Positions 46,849 to 56,970 are shown, counted from the first letter of the stretch. The stretch: 64,000 nucleotides of DNA from Azospirillum sp. (GCA_027486405.1 JAIXPD010000011.1:44561-108560), one strand, 5' to 3'. Translations and numbers: made by a program. The notes: generated from the letters alone by a model not told the origin.

Positions 46849-46950
46849 CCACCCCCTTTTCCCCTTGTCGGGACGCGGTCGCGCCCTCACATCGGGGGGA
46901 TCGCCCGGTTCCCGCCGCAACACTGACCCGACCACGAAGGTTTCACGCTC

Positions 46951-47277
46951 ATGGGCAGCTTCAGCATCTGGCATTGGATCATCGTTCTGCTGATCGTCCT
47001 TCTCCTGTTCGGCGCGGGCAAGCTGCCCTCGGTGATGGGCGACATCGCCAAGGGCGTCAAAGCCTTCAAGGCGGGCCTGAAGGACGGCGAGGAGGAACAG
47101 CCCCCCGCCCCGGCCCCGGTGGCGCAAGCAGCACCGGTTCAGGCCGCGCCGGTTCAGGCCGCCCCGGTCCAGGCCGCCCCGGTCCAGCCGCAGGTTCAGC
47201 CGCACACGCCGCCGCAGGGCGCGCCCGCCGCCGCCCCGGCCACCACGATCGACCCGGCCAAGCCGCATCAGGGCTGA
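46951..47277 (+). CDS. tatA: Twin-arginine translocase subunit TatA
   Basis: The N-terminal 45 residues are a standard TatA: a membrane helix ([15 protein letters not shown]), the FGAGKLP hinge, and an amphipathic helix ([16 protein letters not shown]). TatA builds the pore for folded proteins with twin-arginine signals. The 108-aa length comes from a tail with four APVQA-type units in a row and further Ala/Pro/Gln. tatB and tatC are not adjacent; an unrelated SPOR gene follows after 152 bp. Confidence 0.95.
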   Translation: MGSFSIWHWIIVLLIVLLLFGAGKLPSVMGDIAKGVKAFKAGLKDGEEEQPPAPAPVAQAAPVQAAPVQAAPVQAAPVQPQVQPHTPPQGAPAAAPATTIDPAKPHQG

Positions 47278-47429
47278 CGCGGCGGTCCCCCGTCCGGTCT
47301 TTCTCACACGCCGCGACCGCATAGCGGTTTGATCGGTCGGGGAAATACGTTAGAACACTGGGGTCGTTCCCGCAGCCTGCGTTTGCGTGGGCTTGGCGGG
47401 GACGGCCCCTGTTTTCCTTCCGGGATGCG

Positions 47430-48806
47430 TTGTCCGCCGTGACGTTCAAAGACGAAATGAAGGCCGCCGGCAAAGGCTCCGACGCGCCCAGCCCCGAAAG
47501 CGATGACATCGCCAAGCTGCTGCGCGCGCTGAACGATGACCTGAAGACCGACCCCATCGACGACGTCGCCGAACTGGACGACGAGGAGGAGGAGCCGAAG
47601 GCGTCCGGCGGGCTGCCGCTGGGCAAGATCGCCGTCGCCCTGCTCGCCGCCGCCGGTGTTGGCTTTGGCGTGGTCATGCTCGATCCCGGCGGCGCGCCCA
47701 GCGGCGAAGCCCCGGGAACCGCCGCCACCCCGTTGGTTCCGCCCGCCCCCGCCATCACCCGCGCGCCCGCCGCCGCCCCGGCGACGCCCGCGCCCGAATC
47801 GCTGATCGCCCGCGCGCCGGTCAATCCGCCCGCAGCGCCCCCGCCCGCCGCCGCCTCACCCGCCCTGGCCCTGCCGGTCCCGCCGCCCGGTGCCGCCGCC
47901 CCACCGCCGCCCGCCGGCGCCACCCCGATGGCCCCGCCGCCCGCGCTGAAGGTGCCGGAACCGCCGCCGCTGCCGCCCACCGCCGCCCCGGCCACCGCCG
48001 CCAAGCCCCCGGTCGCCAAACCGGCGGAACCGAAAGCGTCCGAGCCGAAAGCGCCGGAACCCAAGCCGGTGGACACCGCGCACGCCAGCGCCCCGGCGGC
48101 TCCGCCTGCGGCCAACCACAGCGCCGCCGCCCCGCCCCCGACCAAACCCGCCGAGCCGCCCGCCAAGGTCGAACCGCCCGCCAAAACGGCGGACACCGGG
48201 GCGCTGCAAGCCATGCTGGCCCCGCCCAAGGACCCGCGCGAGGCCGCCAAGCGCCCGCCCCCGCCGCCCAAGCCGGTGGAAACCAAGGCCGCCGAAACGC
48301 CAAAGCCCGAGGCCCCCAAACCGGACAGCAAGCCCGCCGACCCCAAGGCGACGGAGCAAAAACCGGCCACGGTGAAGCCGATCACCCCCACCACCGGAAC
48401 CTTGACCGTGCCGTTGGCTTCAACCCCAACGGCGCAAGCTCCAGTGGCACCGGCTCCCGTGGGGCAGGCTCCAGCCGCCCCGACCCCGCAGGCCGCCGCC
48501 CGCACACCCGCCGCCACGCCCGCCGCCACCAGCTCCGCCGCCTCGGCGGACGACGACGCGGTTCCCGCCGGGCGCTACTCGGTGCAGGTCGGCTCCTACA
48601 AGGTCGCGTCCAACGCGGCGGCACAGGTGCAGGCGCTGAAGAAGGCCGGTTTCCCCGCTTTTGGGCTGAACTGGACCGACAGTTCCAACAACACCTGGCA
48701 CGCCGTGCGCGTCGGTGGTTACGCCGATAAGGCCGCCGCCCAGCGCGCCGCCGATGAGGTGAAGGCCAAGATGGGCGTTTCCGCCTATCCGGTATCGACC
48801 CGTTGA
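47430..48806 (+). CDS. SPOR-domain envelope protein
   Basis: The 458-aa protein has a cytoplasmic acidic N-terminus (DDVAELDDEEEE), one membrane helix (LGKIAVALLAAAGVGFGVVML, about residues 63-84) and about 290 residues of Ala/Pro/Lys-rich linker. A C-terminal SPOR domain (RYSVQVGSYKVASNAAAQVQ, VRVGGYADKAAAQRAADEV) follows. SPOR domains bind denuded peptidoglycan at the division septum. The start is uncertain: the TTG at 47430 is given, a GTG at 47439 and an ATG at 47457 are alternatives. The linker's extreme composition makes long antisense ORFs. Confidence 0.88.
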   Translation: MSAVTFKDEMKAAGKGSDAPSPESDDIAKLLRALNDDLKTDPIDDVAELDDEEEEPKASGGLPLGKIAVALLAAAGVGFGVVMLDPGGAPSGEAPGTAATPLVPPAPAITRAPAAAPATPAPESLIARAPVNPPAAPPPAAASPALALPVPPPGAAAPPPPAGATPMAPPPALKVPEPPPLPPTAAPATAAKPPVAKPAEPKASEPKAPEPKPVDTAHASAPAAPPAANHSAAAPPPTKPAEPPAKVEPPAKTADTGALQAMLAPPKDPREAAKRPPPPPKPVETKAAETPKPEAPKPDSKPADPKATEQKPATVKPITPTTGTLTVPLASTPTAQAPVAPAPVGQAPAAPTPQAAARTPAATPAATSSAASADDDAVPAGRYSVQVGSYKVASNAAAQVQALKKAGFPAFGLNWTDSSNNTWHAVRVGGYADKAAAQRAADEVKAKMGVSAYPVSTR

Positions 48807-48810
48807 GGGC

Positions 48811-48855
48811 AAAACGGACGGCGGGCGGAGGGGATCCGCCGCCGCCCGTCACCGG
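48811..48855 (+). terminator. Possible terminator of the SPOR gene
   Basis: Just after the stop, gacggcgggcgga can pair imperfectly with tccgccgccgcccgtc. It is GC-rich and followed at a short distance by ggtttt. The mismatches make it a weak call. Confidence 0.35.
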
Positions 48856-49062
48856 TTTTCAGCCTGCGGCATACTGTCCTCCCCGGTGGGGAATTTTGGA
48901 AAAAGGCCGCTTTTCCTTGGCGCTGCCACCCCCCTGACTTTGGTCGCCCCTCCCGGCCAGCGGCTTGATCCGTGCTTCTGCTTGCTCGTACCATGGACAT
49001 TCCAGGGCGCACGCAAAAACAGACACGCCGGCACAAGACCGGCGAGCCGGAGGAAGCCCCCG

Positions 49063-49470
49063 ATGAAACCGACCATCCTGGTCGTTGACGACGAGCCAAG
49101 CATCGTCCTGTCGCTCCAGGTTCTCTTGCAACGCGCCGGGTTTGAGGTGCGCGTCGCCCGCAACGGCGACGAGGCGCTGCACTCCGTCGCCGCCTTCACC
49201 CCCGATCTCGTCCTGCTGGACGCGATGATGCCCAAACGCGACGGCTTCGACGTCTGCCAGACGTTGCGCGCCAGCCCCGATTGGAAAGACCTGCCGATCG
49301 TCATGCTGACGGCCAAAAGCCGCGACGTGGAACGGCAGAAGGGCATGGCGCTGGGGGCAACCGATTACATCACCAAGCCCTTTTCGACCCGCGACCTGCT
49401 GGCCACCGTCCGCCGCATCCTGGGCGTGACCGCCGACGCGGCGACGCCAGCGGCGGGAGGCGGTCGATGA
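49063..49470 (+). CDS. Single-domain response regulator
   Basis: The 135-aa receiver begins KPTILVVDDEPSIVLSLQVLLQ, has the phospho-acceptor in DLVLLDAMMPKRDGF and the conserved Lys in YITKPFS. It lacks an output domain. The ATG at 49063 has a strong GGAGGAA upstream. Its TGA overlaps the next gene's ATG (ATGA), so it is coupled to the exonuclease-sensor gene and is probably part of the same pathway. Confidence 0.93.
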   Translation: MKPTILVVDDEPSIVLSLQVLLQRAGFEVRVARNGDEALHSVAAFTPDLVLLDAMMPKRDGFDVCQTLRASPDWKDLPIVMLTAKSRDVERQKGMALGATDYITKPFSTRDLLATVRRILGVTADAATPAAGGGR

Positions 49471-51656
49471 GCCTGCCCGCCACCGGAACCGCCAGCGCCG
49501 CCCCACCCACCCCACCCACCCCACCCCGCCGCATGGCCCCGCTGGTCTTCCGGCTGGTCGGGGGCGGTCTGGTGGCTTTGTCCATCGGGTTGCCAACGGT
49601 GGTGCGCGATTCCGGGGCCGCCGACCCGCTGCTGACCTACGCCATCGTCATGACCGGGGCCATCGCCGCCGGGGTGTGGGGGCTGTGGTTGGCGGTGGAC
49701 CGCTGGCTGTTGCGCGCCGCCGAAACCCTGAGCCGCGAGGCCGGGTTGATCGCCCATGGCAACGCCGAGGGCGCGGTGGGCGGGCGGGTTCCGCTGGCGC
49801 GCTACGGCGATCTCCAGCCCATCGCGCGGGCGGTCAACGATCTGTCGGACAAGCTGGCGCAGATGCGCCGCGACGTCGCCCGCACCGTCGCCGACTCCAC
49901 CGCCAAGGCGGAGGAGCAAAAGGGACGCCTCGCCGCCGTGCTGCGCGACCTGCACGAGGGCGTCATCGTCTGCAACACCCACCATCAGGTGCTGCTCTAC
50001 AACCAGACCGCCTTGGACATCCTGCATCTGACCGGCGATCTCGGGTTGGGGCGGTCGCTGCTGCATGTTCTGGTTGCCGAACCGGTGGCCCACACGCTGG
50101 AACGGCTGACGCTGCGGGTGCGCGAGGGGCGGTACGTCGATCACGAACACGGGACGACCGCGCAGTTCATCGGCTCGACCACCGACGGGCGCATCCTGCT
50201 GGCCGGGCGGATGAGCGCCATTCTGGCCGACGGCCCGGCCGACGCCGGGGAGCCGCCGACCATCACCGGCTATGTCCTGACCCTGTCCGACGCCACCCGC
50301 GAACTGGCGGCGCTGGGCCAGCGCGACGCCCTGCTGCGCGAAGCGACGGAGGGATTCCGCGCGCCCATCGCCAACCTGCGGGCGGCGGTGGAAACCCTCT
50401 ACGACAACCCCGACCTCGGTCCGGCCGACCGCGCCGCGTTTGAAAGCGCGATGATGGAATCGACCGAAGCCCTGTCGCAGCGGCTGGAAACCGTGACCGC
50501 CGCCTATCGCAGCGTCGTCGCGGGCAGTTGGCCGATGAGCGACATCCATTCCAACAACCTCATCACTCTGGTGCGCCACCGTGTGGGGGCCGATGCGGCG
50601 ACCAGCGTCACCCTGACCGGCCTGCCGCAATGGGTGCACGGCGACAGTTACACCCTGGTCGTGCTGTTCGGCCATCTGATCGGGTCGGTCCACGCCCTGA
50701 CCGGGGCCACCGCGTTCGATCTGTCGGCGGAGGGTGGCGACCGCTGGGTTTATCTCGATCTGGTGTGGCGCGGGGGGCCGATCCCCAGCGCGACGCTGGA
50801 TGGCTGGCTCGACCAACCCCTGCCCGGCGGGCTGGGTGGGCTGACGGTCGGCGACGTGTTGCAGCACCACCGCAGCACCGTGTGGTGCGAGCCGGTTCCC
50901 GACCGCGCGGGCTTCGCCCGGCTGCGCGTGCCGCTGCCGCCCGCCCAGTCGCCCCCCGCCGCCCACACGCTGCTGAAGCCGAGCGCGCGGCCCGAATTTT
51001 TCGATTTCGGTCTGCTGCACCAACCGTTGGTGACAAGCGAGCTGGGCCGCACCCCGCTCGACCGGCTGCATTATGTGGTGTTCGACACCGAAACCACCGG
51101 CCTGTCCCCCAGCACCGGCGACGAGATCATCCAGATCGCCGCCGTCCGTGTCGTCGGCGGGCGCATTCTGACCGGCGAGACCTTCAACGCGCTGGTCAAC
51201 CCGCAACGCCCGATCCCCGCCGAATCGATCCCCTTCCACGGCATCACCGACGGCATGGTCGCCGACAAGCCGACGGCGGACAAGGTGCTGCCCGGCTTCC
51301 GCGCCTTTGTCTCCGGCGCGGTGATGGTGGCGCACAACGCGGCGTTCGACCTGAAATTCCTGAAGATGAAGGAACGGGCCAGCGGCGTGCGCTTTGACGG
51401 GCCGGTGCTCGACACCATGCTGCTGTCGCGGATGCTGTTGGGCAACGACGGCGACCACACGCTGGACGGCATCGCCGAACGATTGGGCATCGCCGTGGTC
51501 GACCGCCACACCGCGCTCGGCGACAGTCTGGTGACGGCGGCGGTGTTCCTGCGGATGGTGGAGATGCTGCGCGACCGCAACATCACCACGCTGGACGACG
51601 CCATTCGCGGCGCGAACATCCTGGTCGAGTTGGCGGCGCGGGAGCGGGCCTTTTGA
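49467..51656 (+). CDS. Membrane sensor with PAS and degenerate kinase region fused to a DnaQ-type 3'-5' exonuclease
   Basis: The 729-aa protein has two membrane helices (about residues 27-75), a HAMP-like linker (LSREAGLIAHGN) and a PAS domain (LRDLHEGVIVCNTHHQVLLYN). A four-helix segment follows where a HisKA domain would lie, but the acceptor His is missing (EATEGFRAPIANLRAAVE). After a degenerate ATPase-like region, the last 190 residues are a DEDDh exonuclease like DNA polymerase III epsilon. All acidic residues appear intact: VVFDTETTG, HNAAFDLKF, and DRHTALGDSLVT with the catalytic His. It overlaps the response regulator upstream (ATGA). This looks like membrane signalling joined to nucleic-acid cleavage, but the substrate and trigger are unknown. 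Confidence 0.9.
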   Translation: MSLPATGTASAAPPTPPTPPRRMAPLVFRLVGGGLVALSIGLPTVVRDSGAADPLLTYAIVMTGAIAAGVWGLWLAVDRWLLRAAETLSREAGLIAHGNAEGAVGGRVPLARYGDLQPIARAVNDLSDKLAQMRRDVARTVADSTAKAEEQKGRLAAVLRDLHEGVIVCNTHHQVLLYNQTALDILHLTGDLGLGRSLLHVLVAEPVAHTLERLTLRVREGRYVDHEHGTTAQFIGSTTDGRILLAGRMSAILADGPADAGEPPTITGYVLTLSDATRELAALGQRDALLREATEGFRAPIANLRAAVETLYDNPDLGPADRAAFESAMMESTEALSQRLETVTAAYRSVVAGSWPMSDIHSNNLITLVRHRVGADAATSVTLTGLPQWVHGDSYTLVVLFGHLIGSVHALTGATAFDLSAEGGDRWVYLDLVWRGGPIPSATLDGWLDQPLPGGLGGLTVGDVLQHHRSTVWCEPVPDRAGFARLRVPLPPAQSPPAAHTLLKPSARPEFFDFGLLHQPLVTSELGRTPLDRLHYVVFDTETTGLSPSTGDEIIQIAAVRVVGGRILTGETFNALVNPQRPIPAESIPFHGITDGMVADKPTADKVLPGFRAFVSGAVMVAHNAAFDLKFLKMKERASGVRFDGPVLDTMLLSRMLLGNDGDHTLDGIAERLGIAVVDRHTALGDSLVTAAVFLRMVEMLRDRNITTLDDAIRGANILVELAARERAF

Positions 51657-51907
51657 CCGGCGGTCCCGCCCCGCAAGGACACAAGGCGGATGGCCGCGAG
51701 GATGGCCGGGACGCTGGCCCCGCGCCCCGGCGCGACCGGCTGATCGGTCTGTTCCTGCTCGCCCTGCTGCTGTTCAACCCGCCGCTGCTGCGGCTGTTCG
51801 GCGGCGATGGGGCGCTGTTCGGCCTGCCGTCGCTCTACGCCCACACCCTGCTCGTCTGGGCGGCGGTGATCGCGGCGGCGGCCCTGCTGGCGGAACGGCG
51901 CGGATGA
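51653..51907 (+). CDS. Small membrane protein preceding the symporter-kinase (84 aa)
   Basis: The product has a hydrophilic N-terminus and two membrane helices (RLIGLFLLALLLFNPPLLRLF and LYAHTLLVWAAVIAAAALLAE). It starts at a TTG that overlaps the stop of the exonuclease gene. Many sodium:solute symporter genes are preceded by a small two-helix protein, and this one occupies that position. I infer a companion-subunit role from context only. Confidence 0.7.
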   Translation: MTGGPAPQGHKADGREDGRDAGPAPRRDRLIGLFLLALLLFNPPLLRLFGGDGALFGLPSLYAHTLLVWAAVIAAAALLAERRG

Positions 51908-51960
51908 CCGGCGCGCGGATGACGGGGGCGCGGATGACGGGGGCGCGGATGATCGGGGGC
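51901..51960 (+). repeat. 15-bp tandem repeat, four units
   Basis: The unit cggatgacgggggcg is repeated four times, the first and last copies slightly different. The first copy contains the stop codon of the small membrane protein. Read in the +1-shifted frame the units encode MTGAR repeats. Confidence 0.9.
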
Positions 51961-51984
51961 AGCCCGATGACCAAGACGGGGTGA
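51904..51984 (+). CDS. Possible coupling ORF of 26 codons (MTGAR repeats)
   Basis: An ATG at 51904 overlaps the upstream stop (ATGA). It opens a frame reading MTGARMTGARMTGARM and on to a TGA at 51982, three bases before the symporter-kinase ATG in the same frame. It could pass ribosomes from one gene to the next. It may equally be a by-product of the tandem repeat; there is no evidence that the peptide itself matters. Confidence 0.35.
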   Translation: MTGARMTGARMTGARMIGGSPMTKTG

Positions 51985-51987
51985 GGC

Positions 51988-54723
51988 ATGGCGTGGACCA
52001 GCGTTCTGTTCGTGTCGCTGGCCTATCTGGGCGCGCTGTTCGCCATCGCCCATTGGGCCGACCGGCGGGCGGCGGCGGGGCGCAGCGTCATCGCGTCGCC
52101 CACCGTCTACGCCCTGTCTCTGGGCGTCTATTGCACGACCTGGACCTTTTACGGGTCGGTCGGGCGCGCGGCGGGGCTGGGCGTCGGCTTCCTGCCGATC
52201 TATCTCGGCCCCACCCTGTTGATGCTGCTGGCCCCGTTGCTGTTGCGGAAGATCCTGCGCATCGCCAAGACCCAGCGCATCACCTCCATCGCCGATTTCC
52301 TGGCCAGCCGCTATGGCCGCAGCCCGCTGCTGGGCGGGTTGGTGGCGCTGACCGCCGTGGTCGGCGTCACCCCCTACATCGCCCTGCAACTGAAGGCGGT
52401 CGCCGTCAGCTTCGACGCTCTCACCGGCAATATGGGGAGCATCACCGGCACCGACCGGCCACTCTTCCTCGACAATGGATTCCTGATCGCCGCCACCATG
52501 GCGTTGTTCGCCATCCTGTTCGGCACCCGGCAGATCGACGCGGCCGAGCATCACCCCGGCATGGTCGCCGCCGTCGCCTTCGAATCGCTGGTCAAGCTGG
52601 TCGCCTTCCTGGCGGTGGGCGGCTTCGTCGTCTGGGGCCTGCACGACGGGCCGGGGGCGTTGTTCGACGCCGCCCGCGCGCGGCCCGACCTGCACCGGCT
52701 GTTCGCGGTGGACACGGCGGTGGAGGGCGGGGCCTGGACCACCAGCCTGATTTTGGCGGCGGCGGCGGTGCTGTGCCTGCCCCGGCAATTTCAGGTGGCG
52801 GTGATCGAAAACACCGACGAACGCCACCTGAACCGGGCGCTGTGGCTGTTCCCGCTCTATCTGCTGCTCATCAACCTGTTCGTGCTGCCGGTGGCGGCGG
52901 CGGGGCTGCTGCGCTTCGGCGCGAGCCTCGACCCTGACCTGTTCGTGCTGGCCCTGCCGCTGGCGGGCGGGGCCGAGGGGTTGGCGCTGCTGGTTTTTCT
53001 CGGCGGGCTGTCGGCCGCCGCCGGGATGATCGTCGTCGAATCGGTCGCGCTGTCCACCATGGTCTGCAACGATCTGGTGATGCCGCTGCTGCTGCGCCTG
53101 CGCCCGGCGGCGTTGGAGCGCGCCGCCGACCTGTCGCCGTTGCTGCTGGCGATCCGGCGCGGGGCCATCGCGGTGATCCTGCTGCTGGGCTACCTCTATT
53201 TCCGGCTGGCCGGATCGGCTTACGCCCTGGTGTCCATCGGCCTGATCTCCTTCGCGGCGGTGGCGCAGTTCGCCCCGGCCCTGATCGGCGGGCTGTATTG
53301 GACCGGCGCGACCCGGCGCGGGGCCTTGGCCGGGGTGGCGGGCGGAACGCTGGTCTGGGCCTACACCCTGCTGCTGCCCAGCTTTGCCCGCTCCGGCTGG
53401 TTGCCGGTGTCCTTCATCGAAGCGGGGCCGTGGGGTGTGGCCGCCCTGCGCCCCTACGCGCTGTTCGGGCTGGAGGGGTTCGATCCGCTGACCCACGCCC
53501 TGTTCTGGAGCGGTCTGGTCAACATCGGCCTGTGGCTGGGGCTGTCGCTGTTCGACCGCGCCGACGCGGCGGAGCGGGCGCAGGCCGCCGCCTTCATCGA
53601 TGTGTTCGAGCGGACGGACGCCGCCGATTCGCAGACCGACGGGCGCGGGGTGGTGCGGGTGGGCGACCTGTCGCGCCTGCTCGCCCGCTATCTCGGCCCC
53701 CAGCGCGCCGCCCGTGCCTTCGCCGGGGGCGACCCCGACGCGCTGGCTGGGCCGAAGCGGTTGCGGCTGGCCGAACGGCTGCTGGCCGGGGCCATCGGCG
53801 GCGCGTCGGCCCGCGTCGCCCTGGCCTCCGCCACCCCCGGCGGGGCGGTGGGCACGGCGGAACTGCTGCGGATGCTGGACGAGACCAGCCATGTGCTGGC
53901 CCACAGCCGGGCGCTGGAGATCAAAACCGCCGAGCTGGAGCGCGCCACCGACGCCCTGCGCGCCGCCAACGAACGGCTGACCGCGCTCGACCGGTTGAAG
54001 GACGAGTTCCTGTCCACCGTCACCCACGAGTTGCGCACGCCACTGACCTCGATTCGCGCCCTCAGCGAGATTCTGCACGACGATCCCGGCATCGAGGAGG
54101 ACCAGCGCCGCGAGTTCCTCGCCATCATCATCGCCGAGAGCGAACGCCTCACCCGCCTCATCAACGAGGTGCTCGACATGGCCAAGATCGAGGCCGGGGC
54201 GATGGAATGGGCCATCGAGTCGCTCGACCCCGCCCGCGCGCTGGAGCAGGCGGCGGCGGCCACCGCCGGGCTGTTCCAGGAACGCGGGTTGCGCCTGGAC
54301 AGCGCGATTCCCCCCGATCTGCCGCCGGTGCGCGCCGATCACGACCGTTTGGTGCAGGTGGTGGTCAATCTGCTGTCGAACGCCGCCAAATTCACCCCGC
54401 CGGGCGGGCGGGTGACGTTGGCCGCCGAAGCCATCGACGGAACGGTGCGGATCAGCGTCACCGACACCGGCCCCGGCATCGCCCCCGAGCATCACGACGC
54501 GGTGTTCGACCGTTTCCGCCAGGTGGGCGACCCGATGACCGACAAGCCCGCCGGAACCGGGCTGGGACTGGCCATTTGCAAGGGGATCGTCGAGCATCTG
54601 GGCGGGCGGATCGGCGTGGACAGCCGCCCCGATGCGGGTGCCCGTTTCTGGTTCACCCTGCCCCTTGCGGTCGCCCCCGGCGCGGAGGCCGACCCGTCCG
54701 ACCGGGCGGACAGCCCTCAGTAG
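51988..54723 (+). CDS. Sodium:solute symporter fused to a histidine kinase (CrbS-like)
   Basis: The 911-aa protein has an N-terminal SLC5-type transporter of about thirteen helices ([49 protein letters not shown]). A linker region at about 540-640 resembles the STAC module, followed by a coiled coil. The kinase has HisKA ([13 protein letters not shown]), N box [13 protein letters not shown] and G1 [10 protein letters not shown]. Proteins of this architecture (CrbS, CbrA) couple solute sensing or uptake to phosphorelay, acetate in CrbS and histidine in CbrA. The solute here is unknown. All kinase residues needed for activity are present. The start ATG follows GGGGTGAGGC. Confidence 0.93.
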   Translation: MAWTSVLFVSLAYLGALFAIAHWADRRAAAGRSVIASPTVYALSLGVYCTTWTFYGSVGRAAGLGVGFLPIYLGPTLLMLLAPLLLRKILRIAKTQRITSIADFLASRYGRSPLLGGLVALTAVVGVTPYIALQLKAVAVSFDALTGNMGSITGTDRPLFLDNGFLIAATMALFAILFGTRQIDAAEHHPGMVAAVAFESLVKLVAFLAVGGFVVWGLHDGPGALFDAARARPDLHRLFAVDTAVEGGAWTTSLILAAAAVLCLPRQFQVAVIENTDERHLNRALWLFPLYLLLINLFVLPVAAAGLLRFGASLDPDLFVLALPLAGGAEGLALLVFLGGLSAAAGMIVVESVALSTMVCNDLVMPLLLRLRPAALERAADLSPLLLAIRRGAIAVILLLGYLYFRLAGSAYALVSIGLISFAAVAQFAPALIGGLYWTGATRRGALAGVAGGTLVWAYTLLLPSFARSGWLPVSFIEAGPWGVAALRPYALFGLEGFDPLTHALFWSGLVNIGLWLGLSLFDRADAAERAQAAAFIDVFERTDAADSQTDGRGVVRVGDLSRLLARYLGPQRAARAFAGGDPDALAGPKRLRLAERLLAGAIGGASARVALASATPGGAVGTAELLRMLDETSHVLAHSRALEIKTAELERATDALRAANERLTALDRLKDEFLSTVTHELRTPLTSIRALSEILHDDPGIEEDQRREFLAIIIAESERLTRLINEVLDMAKIEAGAMEWAIESLDPARALEQAAAATAGLFQERGLRLDSAIPPDLPPVRADHDRLVQVVVNLLSNAAKFTPPGGRVTLAAEAIDGTVRISVTDTGPGIAPEHHDAVFDRFRQVGDPMTDKPAGTGLGLAICKGIVEHLGGRIGVDSRPDAGARFWFTLPLAVAPGAEADPSDRADSPQ

Positions 54724-55064
54724 CGCCCCGCTTGTTTCAATTCGCCAAAAATACACCATCCCAGCCCGGACCGCTCGCGTGCTATCATGATCTTCACGTC
54801 GAACCCAGCACGCGCGAAGCGGAAGCAACAGGATACGGTCTTGCGGTTTTCCGGACTTTTCAACGAGATGCCCCCCACAACTCTCGCGTCGTGGTTTTGC
54901 GTGCCTCTTCCCGTTGCGGCGATCCGCGCTTATGCTGGCCTGGTCGGAACCGGATCGGGTTGCGGGTCGATGGTCCCCGTTCCTCCCGGTGCGCCACCGT
55001 TCGGCCGGGCCATGGCCCGGCGAACGCAATGCGCCGATGCTCCGGGTTGGCGTTAGGAAGCGGG
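54724..55064. other. 341-bp gap between symporter-kinase and hybrid kinase
   Basis: No convincing gene lies here. A listed 89-codon plus ORF (54787-55056) has low coding character, no clear ribosome site, and a Cys/Pro-rich product unlike any family I know. The region probably holds the promoter of the downstream hybrid kinase. I see no clear box, repeat or terminator. Confidence 0.6.
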
Positions 55065-56675
55065 ATGGGCAAGATTCTGGTGGTCGATGACGAACGGGAT
55101 GTGGAGACGCTGATTGTCCAGCGTTTTCGCCGCTCCATTCGGTCCGGGGAGTTGGAGTTCCTGTTCGCCCATGACGGGCAGGAGGCGTTGAACACCCTGC
55201 GCGCCGAACCCGACATCGACATGGTGCTGAGCGACATCAACATGCCGGGCATGGACGGCCTGTCCCTGCTGGATCATTTGCCGCAGGTGAACGCCGACAT
55301 CCGGGCGGTGATGGTGTCGGCCTATGGCGATCTGGGCAACATCCGCGCCGCGATGAATCGCGGGGCCTTCGATTTCATCATCAAGCCCATCGATTTTTCC
55401 GACCTGGAAGCCACAATCCGCAAGACGCTGGACGCCTGCAAGACGGTGCGCAAGCTGCGCGACGCCTTGCAGGAAACCCGCACGGCGGAAGCGGCGTCGC
55501 GCGCCCAGGCCGCCCGTATGCGCCGGGTGCTCGACACCAGCCCGATCGGCGTGTCGATCCTGACCGAAACCGGCGAGTTGCTCTATTGCAACCAGCGCAG
55601 CGTCGAGCTGTTCGGCATCTCGCTGGACTCGATGCGCCTGCGCGGGGCCTCCGCCCTGTTCCGTCACATCGAGGAGCGGGAGTATGATCCGCCCCGCCTG
55701 CGCGATGGCGACACCGCGCGCAGCGACGAATTGCACTTCATCCGCGACGACGGCAGCACCGTGTGGATGATCATGACCTTCGATCACACGGTGTATGAAG
55801 GGCGCGCGGTCTACATCGTCTGGCTTTACGACATCACCGAACGCAAGGTGCAGGCCGAGGCGCTGCGCAGCGCCAAGGACGCGGCGGAAAAGGCGCTGAG
55901 CGATCTGGAACGGATGCAAAGCGACCTGATCCGTGCCGAGAAAATGGCGGTGATCGGCCAACTCATCACCGCCGTGGCGCACGAGATCAACACCCCGGTC
56001 GGCATCGCCCTGACCGCCGCCACCCATTTGCAAACCGCGTCCGATTCAATCGTCTCGACCTTTCAGGACGGGCAACTGCGCAAAAGCGATTTCCAGGACT
56101 ATGTCAGCACCGCGACCGAGGTGTCGACCCTGCTCGTCACCAACATCGAGCGGGCCGCCGCCCTGGTGCAGAGCCTGAAGCTGGTGACGGAGGGCAAGGC
56201 GTCCTCCCCCCGCAGCCGATTCGATCTGCGCGAGTATCTGGCCGACATCATCCTGGCCGTGCGCGTCCAGCCCGCCGCCGCCGGGCATGATCTGGTCATG
56301 GAATGCGCCGACGGGCTGGTGCTGGACACCTACCCCGGTGCCCTGACCGAGGTGCTGATCGCGCTGCTGACCAACGCCTTCGCCCACGCCTTCGACCAAA
56401 AGCCCGGCGGGCGCGTGACGGTGTCGGCCCGGCTGCAAGCCGATGGTCGGGTGGAACTGCGGATCACCGACAACGGCCGGGGGATCCCGGCGGAAATCCT
56501 GCCGCGCCTGTTCCAACCCTTCGCCACCACCCGGCGCGGGTCCGGCAGCATGGGGTTGGGGCTGTACGCCGTGTTCAACCTCGTCACCGGCAAGCTGGCG
56601 GGCGAGATCGACGTGGACAGCCTGCCCAACCTTGGGACCACCTTCATCCTGCGTTTGCCGCTGGACGTTCCCTGA
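55065..56675 (+). CDS. Receiver-PAS-histidine kinase hybrid
   Basis: The 536-aa soluble protein starts with a receiver ([14 protein letters not shown], acceptor in [11 protein letters not shown], Lys in IIKPID). A PAS domain ([21 protein letters not shown]) is followed by a coiled coil and a kinase core with acceptor His in [12 protein letters not shown] box [12 protein letters not shown], and G boxes DNGRGIP and GLGLYAV. It is likely an intermediate in a phosphorelay, perhaps fed by the symporter-kinase upstream. TAGGAAG lies before the ATG at 55065. MITE copy 5 begins 48 bp after its stop. Confidence 0.93.
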   Translation: MGKILVVDDERDVETLIVQRFRRSIRSGELEFLFAHDGQEALNTLRAEPDIDMVLSDINMPGMDGLSLLDHLPQVNADIRAVMVSAYGDLGNIRAAMNRGAFDFIIKPIDFSDLEATIRKTLDACKTVRKLRDALQETRTAEAASRAQAARMRRVLDTSPIGVSILTETGELLYCNQRSVELFGISLDSMRLRGASALFRHIEEREYDPPRLRDGDTARSDELHFIRDDGSTVWMIMTFDHTVYEGRAVYIVWLYDITERKVQAEALRSAKDAAEKALSDLERMQSDLIRAEKMAVIGQLITAVAHEINTPVGIALTAATHLQTASDSIVSTFQDGQLRKSDFQDYVSTATEVSTLLVTNIERAAALVQSLKLVTEGKASSPRSRFDLREYLADIILAVRVQPAAAGHDLVMECADGLVLDTYPGALTEVLIALLTNAFAHAFDQKPGGRVTVSARLQADGRVELRITDNGRGIPAEILPRLFQPFATTRRGSGSMGLGLYAVFNLVTGKLAGEIDVDSLPNLGTTFILRLPLDVP

Positions 56676-56723
56676 TCCAGCCCCTGCCCTGCGCCTGATC
56701 CGCGCCGGAATTCCCGCCACAGC

Positions 56724-56970
56724 CAGGGCAATCGCTTGAAGCATCGTGCGTGCGACCGGAACAAGATTCACCACGGATTTCACGGATTTTCCCACGGATT
56801 TCGCGGAACCCGTCTCAGAGCCATCCTGTTTGCGATCCGGCGACAAACCTCATGACCGGATGCAGGATGGGGTTGGGGGAGAAAATCCGTGCAATCCCTC
56901 ATTTTGTCCGTGAAATCCGTGTCCATTCTTGCTTGCGTCGTGAGGATCGCCTGGTCAAGCGATTGCCCTG
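56724..56970 (+). mobile_element. MITE-like element, copy 5 (247 bp)
   Basis: The left end is a perfect CAGGGCAATCGCTTGAA. The right end is CAAGCGATTGCCCTG preceded by a small change. A perfect 10-bp target duplication, ccgccacagc, flanks it (56714-56723 and 56971-56980). It is the cleanest copy for defining the element's boundaries and fills the gap between the hybrid kinase and the next kinase. Confidence 0.93.

Noticed and set aside
51835-55029. 1064-codon minus-strand ORF
   Set aside because: Antisense shadow of the symporter-kinase and its neighbours; Gly/Gln/Arg-rich translation typical of GC-rich opposite strands.
54787-55056. 89-codon plus ORF between two kinase genes
   Set aside because: No recognisable family, weak coding character and no ribosome site.
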